Positions 1 to 13,156 of a stretch of 64,000 nucleotides of DNA are shown here, piece after piece. Source of the DNA: Cyclospora cayetanensis (lineage: Eukaryota; Apicomplexa; Conoidasida; Eucoccidiorida; Eimeriidae); NCBI RefSeq assembly GCF_002999335.1, contig NW_020312370.1, positions 1 to 64,000 of the forward strand, in the 5' to 3' direction. Each line of letters begins with the position of its first letter. Position 1 is the stretch's first letter. Position numbers and translations under genes: made by a program. Below the pieces are notes generated by a model. It did no database searches. It was not told the origin of the DNA and saw nothing but the letters and a program-made list of their open reading frames with translations.

Positions 1-890
1 TCTCTTATTGCTTTACTGAGCCATCTGGATGAATCTTCTGCCCAACCGGGCTAGGCCACGACCTCGACGGTGCTTTCCATAGGTGAAACGAGCGTTGAAG
101 AGCAGACCTGGCGGGGGTTCTTCGCAGCGCTTTCCGGCGCATGAACGTCGATGGGATGCAGCTGTGGTGGCATGCGCACCCTCTCGGGGTCACCCATGGT
201 GTATCAAGAATTACACCTCGGTGCAAGGGTGCTGGCATAGACGTCATGGACCATGCTGATAAGACCCAGTTCCAATTTGAATTTGCATACAACCGCAGTA
301 GCCTTGCCTTTCTTTGTGTTCTGCTGGTAGAATCACATTTCTTGTCAGCTAGTTTAACGTTTACGGATCTGTCAATGACGCTGTACAGACCGAAGTGGCA
401 TGACGGCCGTATGGATATGAAGTACTCGTCCACGCTAATAGGATATTCACTCTTGGGACGCTTTCTGGGGCTGCTTGGGAGACCTCTATCTCTCTGGCTC
501 TTTTCTCTGTTTGCATCAGGCTGTATACTGGTGTTGGTTGGCGCAGACCCAACATTAAAAGTTAAATCCCGATCTGGATTTTTTGTCTGCTGAACATCCA
601 CAACTTGTGCTCATTTGCTCATTTCGCCTTAGGTAGGCCACTATTTCTAGGCTCCTTACTACTCGGTTTGTGAATGGCATAGTCGCTGCCGATTTTGCAA
701 TAATTTACCATGACGCTTTGGGATGCCTTTAGGTATATCCCAGATGAAGCAACTGCTTGCCTACGTTTTGGCTTTTGCAAGTCAAAGCTCATATTTCTTG
801 ATCTACTGATTTATTGCTTGCTTTCCCTGCATAACCTTCATTATTTTTTTGAAGCTTGCTGTTGGTTGACTTCGGCATAAACCGATGTGC
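1..890 (+). repeat. Dispersed repeat, truncated copy C
   Basis: Degenerate copy of the family described at 18590-23165 (copy A) and 37320-41762 (copy B), in the same orientation. It is cut by the window edge. Landmarks shared with copy A include CAGCTGTGG (159 against 22202) and CATGGACCA (245 against 22288), both at an offset of 22,043 nt. The shared right end AACCGATG lies near 881, against about 23154 in A; the changed offset implies roughly 230 nt missing from C. The minus-strand frame at 5-601 is open but starts at GTG. Its counterpart in copy A is in a different frame over most of its length, so I do not call a gene here. Confidence 0.65.
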
Positions 891-3118
891 TTGGGCATGC
901 ATGAAGAGTTCAGATGCAGTGACCCCCGCACGCAGGCTATTTCGCCTGCATAAAAATGGCCGTCATTGTTGTGCTTCTCTATTCAATTAACACGCTTCAA
1001 TAATCCCTTATTTTTCTTCACTTAGGGGCATAAAGCAAGGTTTATCTTAGACAGACTGATCGTATATCCGAGTACTTGCCTACCCTTACGTCCGCCATGC
1101 TGTCTCGATCTGGACCTCATCGACAGATCCATAAATGTTTTTATAGCTAAAAAATACTGCCATTCTATTGGCTGTGGGGCCCCCCCTGCATTCGCATCCT
1201 TGCCGGCCGGCCTTTGATGCCCCAGCAGGCGTTATGCCATGTGCTACGTACAGCTCCAGAGGGCCTTTTCTCTGAGACTACTGCTGAGGAAAATCAGGCT
1301 ACTGAATAACCAAAGTGCTTGAAAATGACCAGATTACGTTTGTAGGGATAGTTCAAATCCCACTGAATTCATAGGATGAGCAAGGGAAATTCCCATGGAG
1401 CCATGCAGTGTTACCAAGCCTAGTGCCTCATCCAAGCCTTGCGCGGGGGGACATTTGTCTCCACACTGAATACAAACTTGACAGAAAACTATTGAATGCT
1501 TCTGAAAAAGAGCCCTCCTTCACTGCGCGCACCCGTTACTAACGGAGATGAGGGCAGAGGAAAAACTAGGGTGCTCACAGCTGCATCCTCCAAGCAATCG
1601 GCGCATTTTCAGGTAGTTTTACATGGCACCTAGAGCAGAGCACACAGCATTCCATCTTATTGTATCCAGCTTTCAAAACCGTGCCAAAGTAAACGATAGG
1701 AAGTGGGCAAACCGAGTGCTCAATTCTTTCTTTTTCAGATTTAATATAACAAGCGTAGTAGAAAGTGCTGAAGTGTAGCGTGGCCCGCGATAAGATAAAC
1801 CTAGAGGGAGAGCGCCTGATCCCAAAAGGTGTTCTTGTCATTGTTCCTCCACCGAAGCACGCCATACACTGCTGTGCGGACCGATCGACGAGGAGGACCG
1901 TAGGCGCTATGGCCTATTGCCCTGAAGCTGCTTTGTTCCGACTGCTCTCCCACTCAAGCAAAGTTACGTGATCACACCTGTGTTCTCCCTTGCTATTAGC
2001 TTCGAAGTGGCAGTGCGACGGTAGGCACCCTGCTGGACACATGGTGACACACTTAATGAAGTTATTGAGAAGCCCTAGAACCAACTCACTATGCTTCAAT
2101 GCACCGGCTGTCCCTCTTCTGGTGGCTGTGTCAGTCTGTCACCTCTGCAGTTACACAGCCCGCCGTTGATAGACTAAAAGTAAGAGAAAAAGAAAGGGAA
2201 GAAAACCAAGGAACTCCAAACTGCTCCCAAGTAGTGTCCATGCTGAGGAGTTAATGTGTGCTCTTCGGCACAGGGAGAGCACTTCGTCTTGCCGATACCG
2301 TTGACCTATACGCTTACGCTTTTGACCAGTAGGCTAACATGGAACTCTCAGAGCCACACATAATGGCAGCATACCCCTCAATGAGGAACGTAAAGCAGCG
2401 TTTCAGTTAAGGTATTTGCGGGGAATCAAGCTAATGCAGCTAAGTCCAGCTGCAGCGCCAGCCCCAAGCTTTCAGCAACTACTCCAGCAGCCGCGGCAAC
2501 TACTGCAGCAGGAAAAACAAAATTTTTGAACAATTTAGGGCAAGTAACTAACTAAGAAACCTAATACCTCGTCATAGACCCTGGAGAATCTTTTGTGAAG
2601 ACGGCGAGTTTCCATGCCGGCCGAGACTGCGTACACCTCGGGGCTTGATGGTGTGCCGCATTTTCATGTTGAAGGCTTTTCTTTTGTGGCATCTCTTTGG
2701 TCATCAGAGATCCAGACAGCTCTTGACCAGGATAAATAAAAGCAGCGAAAACTGCTGCATTTTGTGTACAGCAGTGTTGCACCGTTGATTCCACTCTCCT
2801 CATCAAAGCCTTAATCCTCGGCTATTTCATGGCAGCAGAAGCTTTCGCTACTCTCCGCTCTCATCGACGGAGGCAAGAGCTACAGCGCAGGCGTTAGCAG
2901 GGGGCAACAAGCAGGAACAGCAGCTGGGACATAGTGGTACTTGTACTGAAATTGGTGCAGGCAGTTCCTTTAGCAGGGGGTTGCCAATCGACGTTAGACA
3001 CAGCATTACATTGTAGAGGCGAAGTTCACCTCCTTTTGGCTTTAATTGCCTAGTTTCCGAGGGTTGCCATTTGCTGCATCACCTTCCAAGGTGTAGCCCT
3101 TCAGCATTAGTATCGAAC
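891..3118. other. Intergenic, no gene supported
   Basis: Only short frames are present, mostly starting at TTG or GTG and without a coherent splice chain. Pyrimidine tracts and scattered AT-rich stretches are visible. Short CAG-type runs appear around 2460-2515. A short string near 1750-1770 (AGTAGAAAGT context) recurs near 42140 and, less well, 37225, so further repeat fragments may be buried here. I see no RNA gene. Confidence 0.4.
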
Positions 3119-3809
3119 ATGGCGTGCTCGTGGCCCTGCTGTGCGACCTGCTGCTCCTTCCTGTCCGCCTTCGGGGTTTTCTTTCTTCTTATTCTTGGGG
3201 CCTTGATGCAGCAGAAATCTCCCGCTATTGAGCTGGAAACCCATGTCATGGAGAACCAGTACCTCGCCCCTTACATTTGCGCCGGGGTACGGGAACGCGT
3301 GGTTGTTTGAAGCTTTTCTCATAGCTTTATTTGCTGTTGCTTCATTTGTTTCAGGCTGATTCAATGCGATGGGATGATATGGCTTAAGATTCTGCCTTAA
3401 AGTTTAGCGGCAGACAGTGCCGGCTCCCCGCAGCTGCTCTTTGACTGCTTTGGAGGCTTCTTCGTTCTGCGTTGCTGTCACGTTTGCTGTGCTACAGGTC
3501 TATTTCGTATTCTTTGTGGTAAGCTGCGTATATCTGTTCATACATTCTAGGCGAAAACCAGCACCCTCTCCGGGCATCTTCGCACTGGGCTCCATGGCGG
3601 AGGCTGGGGGCAGAGGCCCCAACAGGGCCCCCTCTGCTACAGGCGATGAACATGTGGCTGCAGCGGATGCCGGTGATGACGAAGTTGGCTTGACAACGGG
3701 GCGAATGGGCAGCAGCAACCTCCCCTTGACCTCAGTGCAATCGCAGACTGGTATCAACCTCAAGAAACCCGAGGGAACGGAGATGAAAGAAGGAGTCATG
3801 CAATTCTAA
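3119..3809 (+). CDS. RNase kappa-like / V-ATPase subunit f-like small membrane protein
   Basis: Two exons are predicted: 3119-3286 and 3498-3809. A 211-nt GT-AG intron (GTACGG ... GCTACAG) lies between them, with both borders in phase 0. The product is about 159 aa. Exon 1 starts at a true ATG and encodes a Cys-rich N-terminus, a first membrane helix (LSAFGVFFLLILGAL) and a loop ending in YICAG. Exon 2 opens directly with a second helix (VYFVFFVVSCVYLF) followed by basic HSRRK. This order (CC-rich start, LSAxGV helix, loop, AG, helix, basic stop) is that of RNase kappa, known as a V-ATPase-associated Vo subunit in animals and fungi. The C-terminal tail of about 80 aa after the second helix is unusual; family members are usually about 100 aa. 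It would act in the membrane of acidified compartments. It is the only confident plus-strand gene here. The assignment rests on motif order, not a search. Confidence 0.55.
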
Positions 3810-4616
3810 TTAGCAAAAACAGCAGTGGCTGAGGCCTTGCTGCTGCCACTGCTACTGCTGATGCATTCTGCATCTGTCAGAGCTAGTGATCACGCCTTCG
3901 AGCTCCAGTCCTCCTAGCTGATGCAGCAACAAAGGCAAGAAAGAGGTGCCACTTGCAAAGATATCAAAAACACACAAACAGCAAGTGCAGCAAAGCAGGT
4001 TCTCTACTCTCCAACACTTTAAACATAGATCTTCGTGCAGCTGGAGCAAGAGCTCTAGCTGCTATGCGGTCATTAGGTGGATAAAGAACGTGTTGCTGAT
4101 GCTATATGCGCCTAGGCAGCAACTGCCGTTCCGTTTCCTGGTGCAGCAAGGCGAGACCTCGACTCTGACGGCTCCCTTTGGGGCCTGTGAGCAGAACCTT
4201 GGTGTTGGAGTCAACGCCTGTTTGCAGGCGTTGCCCGCGTCACGTGGATTTATCTGCTGGCGCTGCTCTCATTCAATATGCAAGGCGCTCAAAACGCTTC
4301 TTAGTGTCTCTTGTTTTTACGAGGTTTAAGGGGCGTGGTGTCTGAAGAGTCTCAGGTGCTCCGAAGCATATCGGACCGTAGTGCAGCATGCATAGGTATA
4401 GGTGCTCTGGCAGCCCATGCTATGGCCGCTAGGGAACATGCACCGAAATCTGAACCTGCCACGATTATTCTTGTGCGATTCAATTTCTTTGCTCAAGGAG
4501 CAACTGCTCCTGCAGGGATCCTCAGGTCTCCTCGTCAATGAATGCAACCCTGGGGAGGCCTACTGCAGCAGCTAACCTGAGATAACAACAATCAGAAACG
4601 AACAGGCGCCGTAGCA
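3810..4616. other. Intergenic between convergent genes
   Basis: Lies between the plus-strand gene ending at 3809 and the minus-strand gene ending at 4617, so it should hold both 3' UTRs. Short open frames occur on both strands, but none has a convincing start with coding character. CAG/CTG-type triplets are moderately enriched at 3825-3860. No clear polyadenylation motif can be assigned. Confidence 0.35.
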
Positions 4617-7600
4617 TCAGCCAAAATTCTGCGAGGCAGTTGCCGCACCATCTGCAGCGGCAGCTGGAAGGAGTGCAGATAGCGGCTTGAGATACTGAGA
4701 GACCCTGGATCTCACTGCTCTGTGGCTCTTTCCTGTAGCATCTGGAGCCTTCCCAAGGATAAATGCTGCTGCTGCAGCAATAGACCGTAGGCGGCTGCCT
4801 TGGCGTTTCGCTGCTCCTGTGCTTTCCTTCGCTTGTGCTCCCACAGCCTTGGAGGTGAGGGCTGCTTCTGCGGCATCCACACAGGCACATGTGCACATAC
4901 TGTGGCATAATAGGCAGCAGTGGCGACAGTAGCAGTGGCAACAAGCGAAAAAGGGCACCACAGGGTAGCTCACGCTTCGTCGTATGTTTAAAAGTATAAG
5001 GCCACTTTCCCCACGCTGCGGCTGTTGCTGCCGTTGTACCTGCGAACTCCCACCCTGAGGGAGATGTTGGTCTCTGCACTGTTGCTGCTGTCTCATTTGC
5101 TGGCGGTGCAAGGTACTGATGCTTTGCCTCACAGCTTCCTGCTCAAGCAGTTGTTGCTGCAGTGCATCGAGGGCTGCGGATGCCGCACGCATATGTAGTG
5201 TATATACAGCCCAGGACAGTGAGGTCTGCCTTCCAGATGAAACAAGTCTCAAGTGCTGTTCTCCCCTCAAAATGCTGCAGCCTCTGATAGCATTTGAGTA
5301 ATCTTCTCTTCGTTGCAACACGGGGCAAAATAATGGAGCAAGAGCCATTTTCCTACAGTTTTGGGCTCCCAAAGGCTGTTGCTAAAGCCGCAATAACCCC
5401 TGATGGGGTGGAGATGCTGGCGAAGGCAGCAAGTAGCAGAGGGAAGCCTTACAGTCAATTTGCCTCTGGATCTTTTCGTAGGCAACTGCCTGGGCTTTGG
5501 CTTGCTGAGCCTTCTCCCTTTCGGTGAGCATCCGCAGTTGCTGCTGCTTCTGCTGCAAGTAGTTGAGGTTTGCAACGCGTTGTTGCTGCTCTTGCTGCAT
5601 GCGGCGCAGCTGCACCAGAAGGACTCGAGGGAGCGCGTGCTCTCGAGCAGGAAAGCTGAATGAATCCGTACTGCTTTTACTGCTATCTGGAGGCATCGAC
5701 GTATATGTACACTCTACCAAGCTTTCCGTCTCGCCATGTGACTCCGTTCCTTCTGGCTTAGGATGTTGTCCACCCTTAGTGCTACCTTCTTTTACCTCTT
5801 TGCTGTTACCGAGAGTGTTGGTTCTGCAACTGTCGCTGCTGGTACCTTTGTTGTTTCTGCTGCCATGGAAGGGTTTGCTTGTCTCCGTCGCAAGGTGGCC
5901 TATAAGCCTGTGGTCGTTTGGGCAGGTTGGCTGTTCTTTTCCACTCTCATCAAGCTGCTCACCTGGCTGTTTAGAAGCTCCAGGATCTCGCTGTTGCTCT
6001 GTTTCAGCTGTTGTATGAGTTTGAAGGAACGACGCTGATGCAGCTGCTGGTGAAGCAGCAGCAGTTGCAATAGTTGTTCTAGAAACTTTGCATGGTCCAG
6101 CCGGTGGTCCTCTACCTTGTAAAAACGGATCTACTGGAACGATACTTGCACTATCTGGCAGACAGTTGCTCTTTTTGCAATTGGAAAGTGCCCGTACGGA
6201 AGCGACGGGGGGCAACTGCTCACTGAACCCTCGTGGGAAAGGGCCTGGGCGTCGGCGCTGCGGCATGGCGTCGCCAAAGCTGCGGGCCAGCGGTGCTGTG
6301 GCTGTTAACGCGCACGCTGTGGCTCCTGACGCCATGCTGAGGGCTTTTCGGCTAGCGATTGCAGCTCGCCTTGCTGCTTCCCTAGCGCGCGCTGCTGATG
6401 CCGAGATGTTTGTCCTCTGCCGTTGCTGCTGCTCGTGGAAACTGCAGCCAAGAATCTGTTCCCACTGAACTTCTCTGATTGGAAGCTCTGTCAGGCTTGG
6501 TGTTGATGTTGTTACTGCTGTTGGTGCGACGTTTACTACTGGCTTTAGCGCAGTGTTGCCACTATGCCAGTGTCCTGTTGCTTCCTCGACTGCAGATGCC
6601 ACCACCTCCGATGCAACAGAAGGCTGTGGTGTCAGGCGGCTTGACCCAAGACACAACTGTGTATCGCACGCGAGGTGCGCAGCACAACCAGTAGCGGTGT
6701 GGCTCGGGGGTGGATAATGGGGAAGCTCAAATGGGATCGATGAAGCTATGGAAGGCTCTGCGGATTCTGCGGACTGCGGCAACTTGCTGCCCGTGGAAAG
6801 GGCATTCGCTGCAGAAGGGTTCAAATGTACAGCAGATTGAACAGCAACAGACCCAGGAGTAGTAGAAGTTCCTGCATTAGCAAGTGACGGTTCCTTTGCT
6901 GATCCCACGAAAGGCACTTTTGCAGGGTCTTGGCAAGTGGAGGCTGTGGCGGAGTCGTCTGGCTGATGGGGAAGTTGGGGCAGGGAAGACCCTACTAAGG
7001 AGCTCGATGGGCATTCTCTGAAGTTACTGCATTCATACTTTCCATGCATATACCCTTGTACTAACAGCAGCTGGTGTGGCTGCTTTCGATGCAGGTGCAT
7101 CTGCCGCTCTAGCTGCTCTCGAAGAGTTCTGTGCCGCAGGTGAGATACCTGCTGCCTTGCGTGAAATGCAGGTAGATTTACTTTGCGCTGAAGCTTTGAA
7201 GGCCGCTGGATTCGCTGCTGAGGCATCCGCCAGATCCAGTTGCATTGTGTTCGCGGACGTATTGTTCTGAGCCTTAAGAGTTCTCTAGCAAGCAGGGGAA
7301 GCCGTGCTGGTGGCGATGATCTTGAGGTAGCTGCAGCGGCTGATGCCTTTGCAGTCTGTACCCCTCTACTTGTCGAGAATATTCTATTTTTAAGCTTCCC
7401 ACAACTTCTCTGGAGATTTTGGAAAGACTCTAGCGGCCAGGACAAAGATGCACGGGAAGCTGAGTCTTCTTTAGTGTCACGCGTTGCGGTGTCTGCCTCT
7501 ACTGCTGAGCTGTGGCAAAGACCTTCCCTCTCGGCTATTTTCCGAGGGCTTTTGTGGTCGCCACCCTGCGGGTGGAGAGATTCACGGCCAGTTTGTTTGT

Positions 7601-10600
7601 CACCGTCAGCAGCAGAAGCAGTAGCGGGGCTGCGGGAGTCATGGCTCTCATCAAAGGAACTGCCATAATCCTGCGAGTACAACAAAGACACCGTGTTGCT
7701 CACAGGATTATCCGGCTCGCTGCATTGCTGCCGGTATTTCCGTTCCTGCCGCTGTTGCGCATGTTGCGGCTGGTGGTGGTGCTGCTGCTGATTATGTCGG
7801 TACACGCATCGCTCCAAGCGCTGTTGCTGCTCCAAGTGCGGTTGCTGTTGTTGATGCGACCACTGCTGCTGTTCCTGTTGTTGTATCTCACAATCTATTA
7901 TCCTTGGGGCTTCGTACGGGGCGGAACTTGAGGCGGTTCTGGAGGTAGGTGTTGAGTGTAGATTATCTAAAGATACTGCATTGGACGTCTCTGTGTTCCA
8001 CTCTACCCGTCCATAGGGATAGGGCAGAGTCCCGTTACTATTGCAGCGACTTCCTATGCTGCTGGCCCTGCTGCTGCATCTGGATCTGGAGGCACAGCTA
8101 CTGCTTTGACTATAGGCCAGGGAGAAACAATCACCTACGGAAACTTCCACTCCTCGTATTAAAGGGCTCAAGCCTAGGGCATCACTTCGTTGCCCTTGCC
8201 TCAGTTCTACTCTATGTGAGGTGCTGTACTGGCGAAGACCGCCAACGAAATTTGGCGCTGAAGAAGCCGCGCTTGAGGCTCGGGCTTCAGCAGAGGCTAA
8301 CACTCCTGCTTGAGCATAATCACCTGCAGCTGTTCCTGCAGCGCTTGGCTCTTCTGAGTAATGCAGCGGAAAATTATTTACAGGAGACCTGTTCTCCTCA
8401 ATATGACATGTCTCACCGGCTACAGCGTACACCGAACAGGACTTTTCCTCGTTGCATTGTGCACCCTCCCAGTGCTTTCTCTCTGGTGGCATCTCGGCTT
8501 TCTTTACTCTTTTTGCTGTAGCCAAGCCTTGTCCCGGACGTTTAGGTGGATTACTGTACTGCTGTTTCCAACCAAGGTCAGCGTAGGGCAGCCTCGACAG
8601 ATGCCACGAGCTGCTTCGCCCTCTCTCATAGAGCTTCATCTCATCGGCTGGGAGAAATCCCCAAAGGGCTTCAGGTACCTCTTCCGATAAATCGCCACAT
8701 AAAAGTAGCTGGCTTGCTGCCTTCTCTGTTTGGGCTGTTGGGGTTCGTCCTGCTGTTGTTTCTGCTCCTGCCGATACGGGGCTGTGCCATCTGCTCTTGC
8801 CGCAGTTGGGTTGCATCATCGTATCCTGACTGAGAGTCAAAGGGCTTCGGGGCAAACGCCGAGTTACTGGGGCGTGCTGTCTTACCTGAGCTTCTCTTAC
8901 TGTTGCTTTCGCTTTCAACCCCCCGTGAGGCTGCTCCTCATGGGTTTTTTTCCAGTGCCCTTGGCGCAGTTGCTGCCTAGGGTTCCTGCCCCTTCTTCGT
9001 CTCTCCACACTCAACACGCTTTGCTGGGACGTCTCTCTCATAGAAGCTTCCTGCATGTCGAGATACCCACACTGCAAAACGTCCTGCTGGTGCGGAACAC
9101 AGATACTAGATGATGCAGCATGCTAAAGAGCCGACCTAAAGGGGCCCTCTAGCAGCCCTTAGAAGCCACAGCTACCAGGTTTGTCAAGGTTCAGCGGAGG
9201 CGGGCATAGTAAAAACAGCAGCAGCAGACAGGCCTTCACCAGAGTGCTGGCCTCTGAGCTCCCAAGCACCATAACCTCCCACCCTTGGCTGTGTGCAAAG
9301 ATGCTGGACTTTATGCGGACCTCATCTTGGGCTTGTCCACACCACTCGAGGGATGCCCCCTGTAGCGGCATCCCGCAGTATGTTGCCTCAGCAAAGAGGC
9401 GTGAATCTGCAGTGAGCGCCAGGTCATCTTCACCAGTAGCGGCAGCCAAAGTTGCAGCGGCCCTGCTGGCAGCATCTTCCGGTAGGTCGCTGCAGGTAGC
9501 GGCCTTTATGCAGAGAAAGGTTCCTGAGGGGCTATTACTGAAACTGCTTGCATGCTTGCTGTGATGAGGGGGAGAGGGTGGATTAGGCCTTTGACAGTCT
9601 CGTTCTGCTGCAATAGAGTCTGCGAGATGCAGTGCGTCGCACACTGCATCGCGCTCGGGGCACCGCTCCCGAAGTATGCAACTCCTGCGTCGCATAGCTC
9701 TCAGTTTTGTGTGCTGCACATGCACTTGCTGCTGCTTCTGTTGTGGTAGTTGCTGTCGTTGGGCTTGAGTAGGGGCTTCCACTGCTGCTGCAGCCTGAAT
9801 CGACCGAGGCCAAGGCGGGTGCTTATCGTTGCGTTGATTACGAGTAGATACCAGGTGAACCTTTGGCAGCTGTTGAGTGCAGTGAGGCAAGATTTTCTTT
9901 AGCATGCCTGGTGGGCTGTTCTCTACATCTCTAGGCTCTGCTGCGTTGGGGTGGGTCATCCATTGGGAAACGGAAAGAAAGTGGGGACGCCCTGCTGTTG
10001 GTACAGTTGCTGCTGCGGCCGCCTCTTTCCGCTGCTTTATCTGAGCCAATAAATGTGGCCGATGGACTCTATGCAGCCGCTGCGGGCTTGGATTCTGGTG
10101 CTCCTGCGAATCGGCTGTAGTGTTGCCAGCAAAAGCTGTTGCAAGAGCCTCTCTCACTTGCAGAGAAAAGGGGTCCTTCAGGGGCAAGCAGGGCCGGCAG
10201 AGCCCATCGCCTCCAAGCGCAACCTCACGTTTAGTAGGCGTCGACAACTCCGCAGCTGCTACCCCTTTTCCCGCCTTCAAATTCAGCAGTACCTGTTGCG
10301 GCTGTGAGCGCATTGCGAAACTGAATGCAGCGGCAGCCACAGCCTCTGCTGCTGCGGCTGCTGCCCTTGCTGCGTCACACGTGAGTGAACTGCAAGCTGG
10401 AGCATGATTGCTTACCCGACTGTTGCTACCGTTGCTGCTATTTCGGTTGTTGTCATTTCTGCTGCCATTTTGCAAGCAGAGAGACTCTGTCCCCACGGTG
10501 CGTGACAGTCCGTCAAGCGGTAGGAGCGCTCTGGGGTTGTACCGGCCGATAGTGATGCCGACTGATGGGCTTGCGGCCATTTCTTCTGCTGTCGACGGAG

Positions 10601-11591
10601 AAGACCCCTTTGCCTGCACCCCTTTGTGCTTCTTAGTGCAGCGGGAAAGGCCCTTACTGAGTTTCAGCGGGCCAGTATAAGCCACCACTCGCTTTTCCTC
10701 TCCCCCGTCACGCCCCACAGCAACCTCAGCTGCTGCCTCTCCATTTGCTACTGCCATGGTATTCGTAGAAAGTCCCTTGCCCGTCGCTGTTTCTAATGCA
10801 GCACTGGTGGAGCCAGGAGAAAGTGCTGCCTGTACAGCGACCGCACCAGCCGGAGTTAGCCGCATGTCGTGCTTGCAGTGACGCCATCGCTGGTGCCGCT
10901 GCTCAGTTGTCAGGCATGGGTGCCGGAGAAGAGCCCCTTTAGCTCGCCCTGAACAGCGACAGCATGAAACTAAGTCCCCCCTGGCCGAAAGTCCACAAAG
11001 CTGTTGCGCCGGCTGCAGTTGCTGTACTCCACACTGGGGATGCATGCAACAGGAAGGCAATTCGGGGCTACCATATAGCTGTGGCTTCAAAGCGAGAAGG
11101 TGCGGCAAGCAACCAGATGAGAGGCTGTGCACATTTGATTGAACGTGACGAGGCTGTGTACGAACATAAGAACCACTTCGCGCAATCGGGTTGCAACTTT
11201 CTGGAGGAGAAATAGCAGCATCTGTCACATTCATACCAGCTGAAGGATCAGACAAAGTGCATGCTGCAACATCCTCAAAGGCAGGAGAGGTTAGTTGTAC
11301 CTCCTGCTGGGTTTGTTGGCTTGATGTGCAACGCAGTGAAGGCTGCCTGACGGACAGCATGGAGGTGATAAAACTACTTCTACTCCTTATGATGCTGGTT
11401 TCTTGACTACTGTGCTGTGCAGGGGCGGCAGGAGGTGGCGAAGCGGCGGGTTGTAGCGGGCTGCTGCTTCTGAAAGGCATGCCTCTACTAGAAGGCCTTT
11501 CAGAATATCCCTTCAGGGGAGGCCACACACGTGGAGCCCTATGAAGCAGCGCGTACGCCTCTGTAGGAGGAAGGGGGCTGACTCCGGGCAT
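4617..11591 (-). CDS. Large Gln/Ser-rich protein of unknown function (multi-exon)
   Basis: Proposed exons on the minus strand: 11591-9240, 9071-5453 and 5173 down to a stop at 4617. Introns are 168 nt (CTG|GTGAAG to TTTTGCAG) and 279 nt (GACT|GTAAGG to ATCCGCAG). Phases match at both junctions (0/0 and 1/1). The predicted product is up to about 2,175 aa. The start is the first ATG of the first exon (11591). The second exon otherwise begins at TTG, which argues against a separate gene, although an ATG at 9059 leaves a two-gene model possible. The protein is low-complexity with poly-Gln, Ser and Ala runs. Charged helical stretches cross the second junction: QAVAYEKIQRQI, then LDALQQQLLEQEAVRQSIS, reads as one continuous coiled coil. 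No catalytic motif is recognised. The last exon may hold one more intron, since Cys-rich codons around 4900-4980 look non-coding and GTGAGC near 4970 is a good donor. Confidence 0.6.
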
Positions 11592-13156
11592 TGTAACCAC
11601 GAGCCCGCGTGTAAGCTCTATGACAATGCTTTAGAGCAGCAGCTGCAGACATAACAGCAGCAAGAGATTGAGGTCGTAGCACTGAGGCACATGTTGAGGC
11701 CACTAGACAGGGAATACAATGCTCTTCCGGTTTGCGCGGGCTTTGGAGTTCTTCGCCCACAAAAATTTGTTGGGCGCATTAAGCCCAAATGAAGGGCTGC
11801 TCTGTTTGATCAAATATTCTTGCGCGTCTGTTTCGAGAGGCAACGTAAAATGGCAAGTGAGGAGCAAATAAAGCGGGTGAATATACAAGAAGGAGCCAAG
11901 AAAAGGCAACAACAGGACGAGAGTCGAGGGAAAGGACGGAAGAAAAGGAAAGGCATTGAAGGATTCTTCCGAGAATAATCCTTCCTCAAGCCGAGGATAT
12001 ATATATTTTTGTCATGCCTCGCAGGGTAATTTATCTTCAAAGCCTTTAGCCGACAACCTTGAGAGCACTCCTTTTCATTTCTTCTCTGGCAGAATATGTC
12101 GTGAGAGGTGACCTGACTCAGCATTCACTGCCTCTATGGGCAACGCTATTCCTCATTCCGTTAGACCCGATGCATGTATATACGTGAAATTAGACTGTAC
12201 TAAAATTGTGAGACAAGGAATCATCAGATGTAACCAGAACAAGCTCTTTCCACATTTGTGGCCCCCGGAATCCTACTCTGCCACGCTCCCTAGATACACT
12301 CCCCATGGTAGCTGCTCAGTCTCTATTGGCTTGTGCATATAAAGCCAAAAACTCGAGTTTCAGCTAGATTGGGGAGGTTTGGGGTAAAGATATTTCACTC
12401 AAAGGTGATTTGCTCCAAGCATGCAGTGGGACGGTCACCGGCAGTGGCTGTCTCCTTTTAGTCCTTCTGTTTTGAACTAGAAAGGGAAGGGCCCTAGCCC
12501 CTAAACCTACCATGTCGGAAGCAAACGGCCTTTGGAGGGACAGCTTGAGGCTCTCCTTTTGCAGGTGTCTAGATGCTTTGCACCCACTCAGCGGCTTACA
12601 AAAACGAAACGAGAGCGAAAAAAACCACAATGATCATATACGAACACAGGAAACCACGCCATCAACATTTTAATAGTTTTGGCCATGCAAAAGAGGAGAC
12701 ATAAATAGAGGAAGAGGGCTCCTAGGAGCTTGCAATGCTGCACAAAAATAATGCGTGGCAGAGTCGTCAATGGGACCATTTGCTACAGCGAGCGGTTGCC
12801 TTGGAGGCTTGTATAGTACAACCTGGTGCACGCTACAGCCATGCAGATGCTAAAAAGTTTTAGACTGCGTATCCATGTGTAATTTGGTTGCATGTTATGG
12901 ATGTATATACAAAGAACAAAACAAAGCTTTACGAAGGGGGTTCAGTGAGATGGCTGTATTCAAGCCTCGCGAATCAAGCTCAGCTGCCGCTCATGCAGAG
13001 TCGCCGTATCTTTCGGGGCACTACAATAGAATTTATGCGCAGAAGTGCAAGCGGCGAATAACTGAGGTGCTACTTTTGTGGCCTTTCGGAAAGTGTACGC
13101 GCCTTGGCAGGCACTGCTAGTAGACACTTGGGGAAAACCGTGGAATAGGATCACTG
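11592..13156. other. Intergenic between two minus-strand genes
   Basis: Holds the upstream region of the gene starting at 11591 and the 3' flank of the RAP-domain gene. CAG-triplet density drops sharply relative to both neighbours. I see only short frames and no coherent exon chain. An AT-rich run (TATATATATTTTT) lies at about 11998-12011, possibly part of a promoter region. No RNA gene was recognised. Confidence 0.4.

Noticed and set aside
5..601. 198-codon minus-strand frame at the window start
   Set aside because: It starts at GTG, lies within degenerate repeat copy C, and is out of frame with the homologous stretch of copy A after a few codons.
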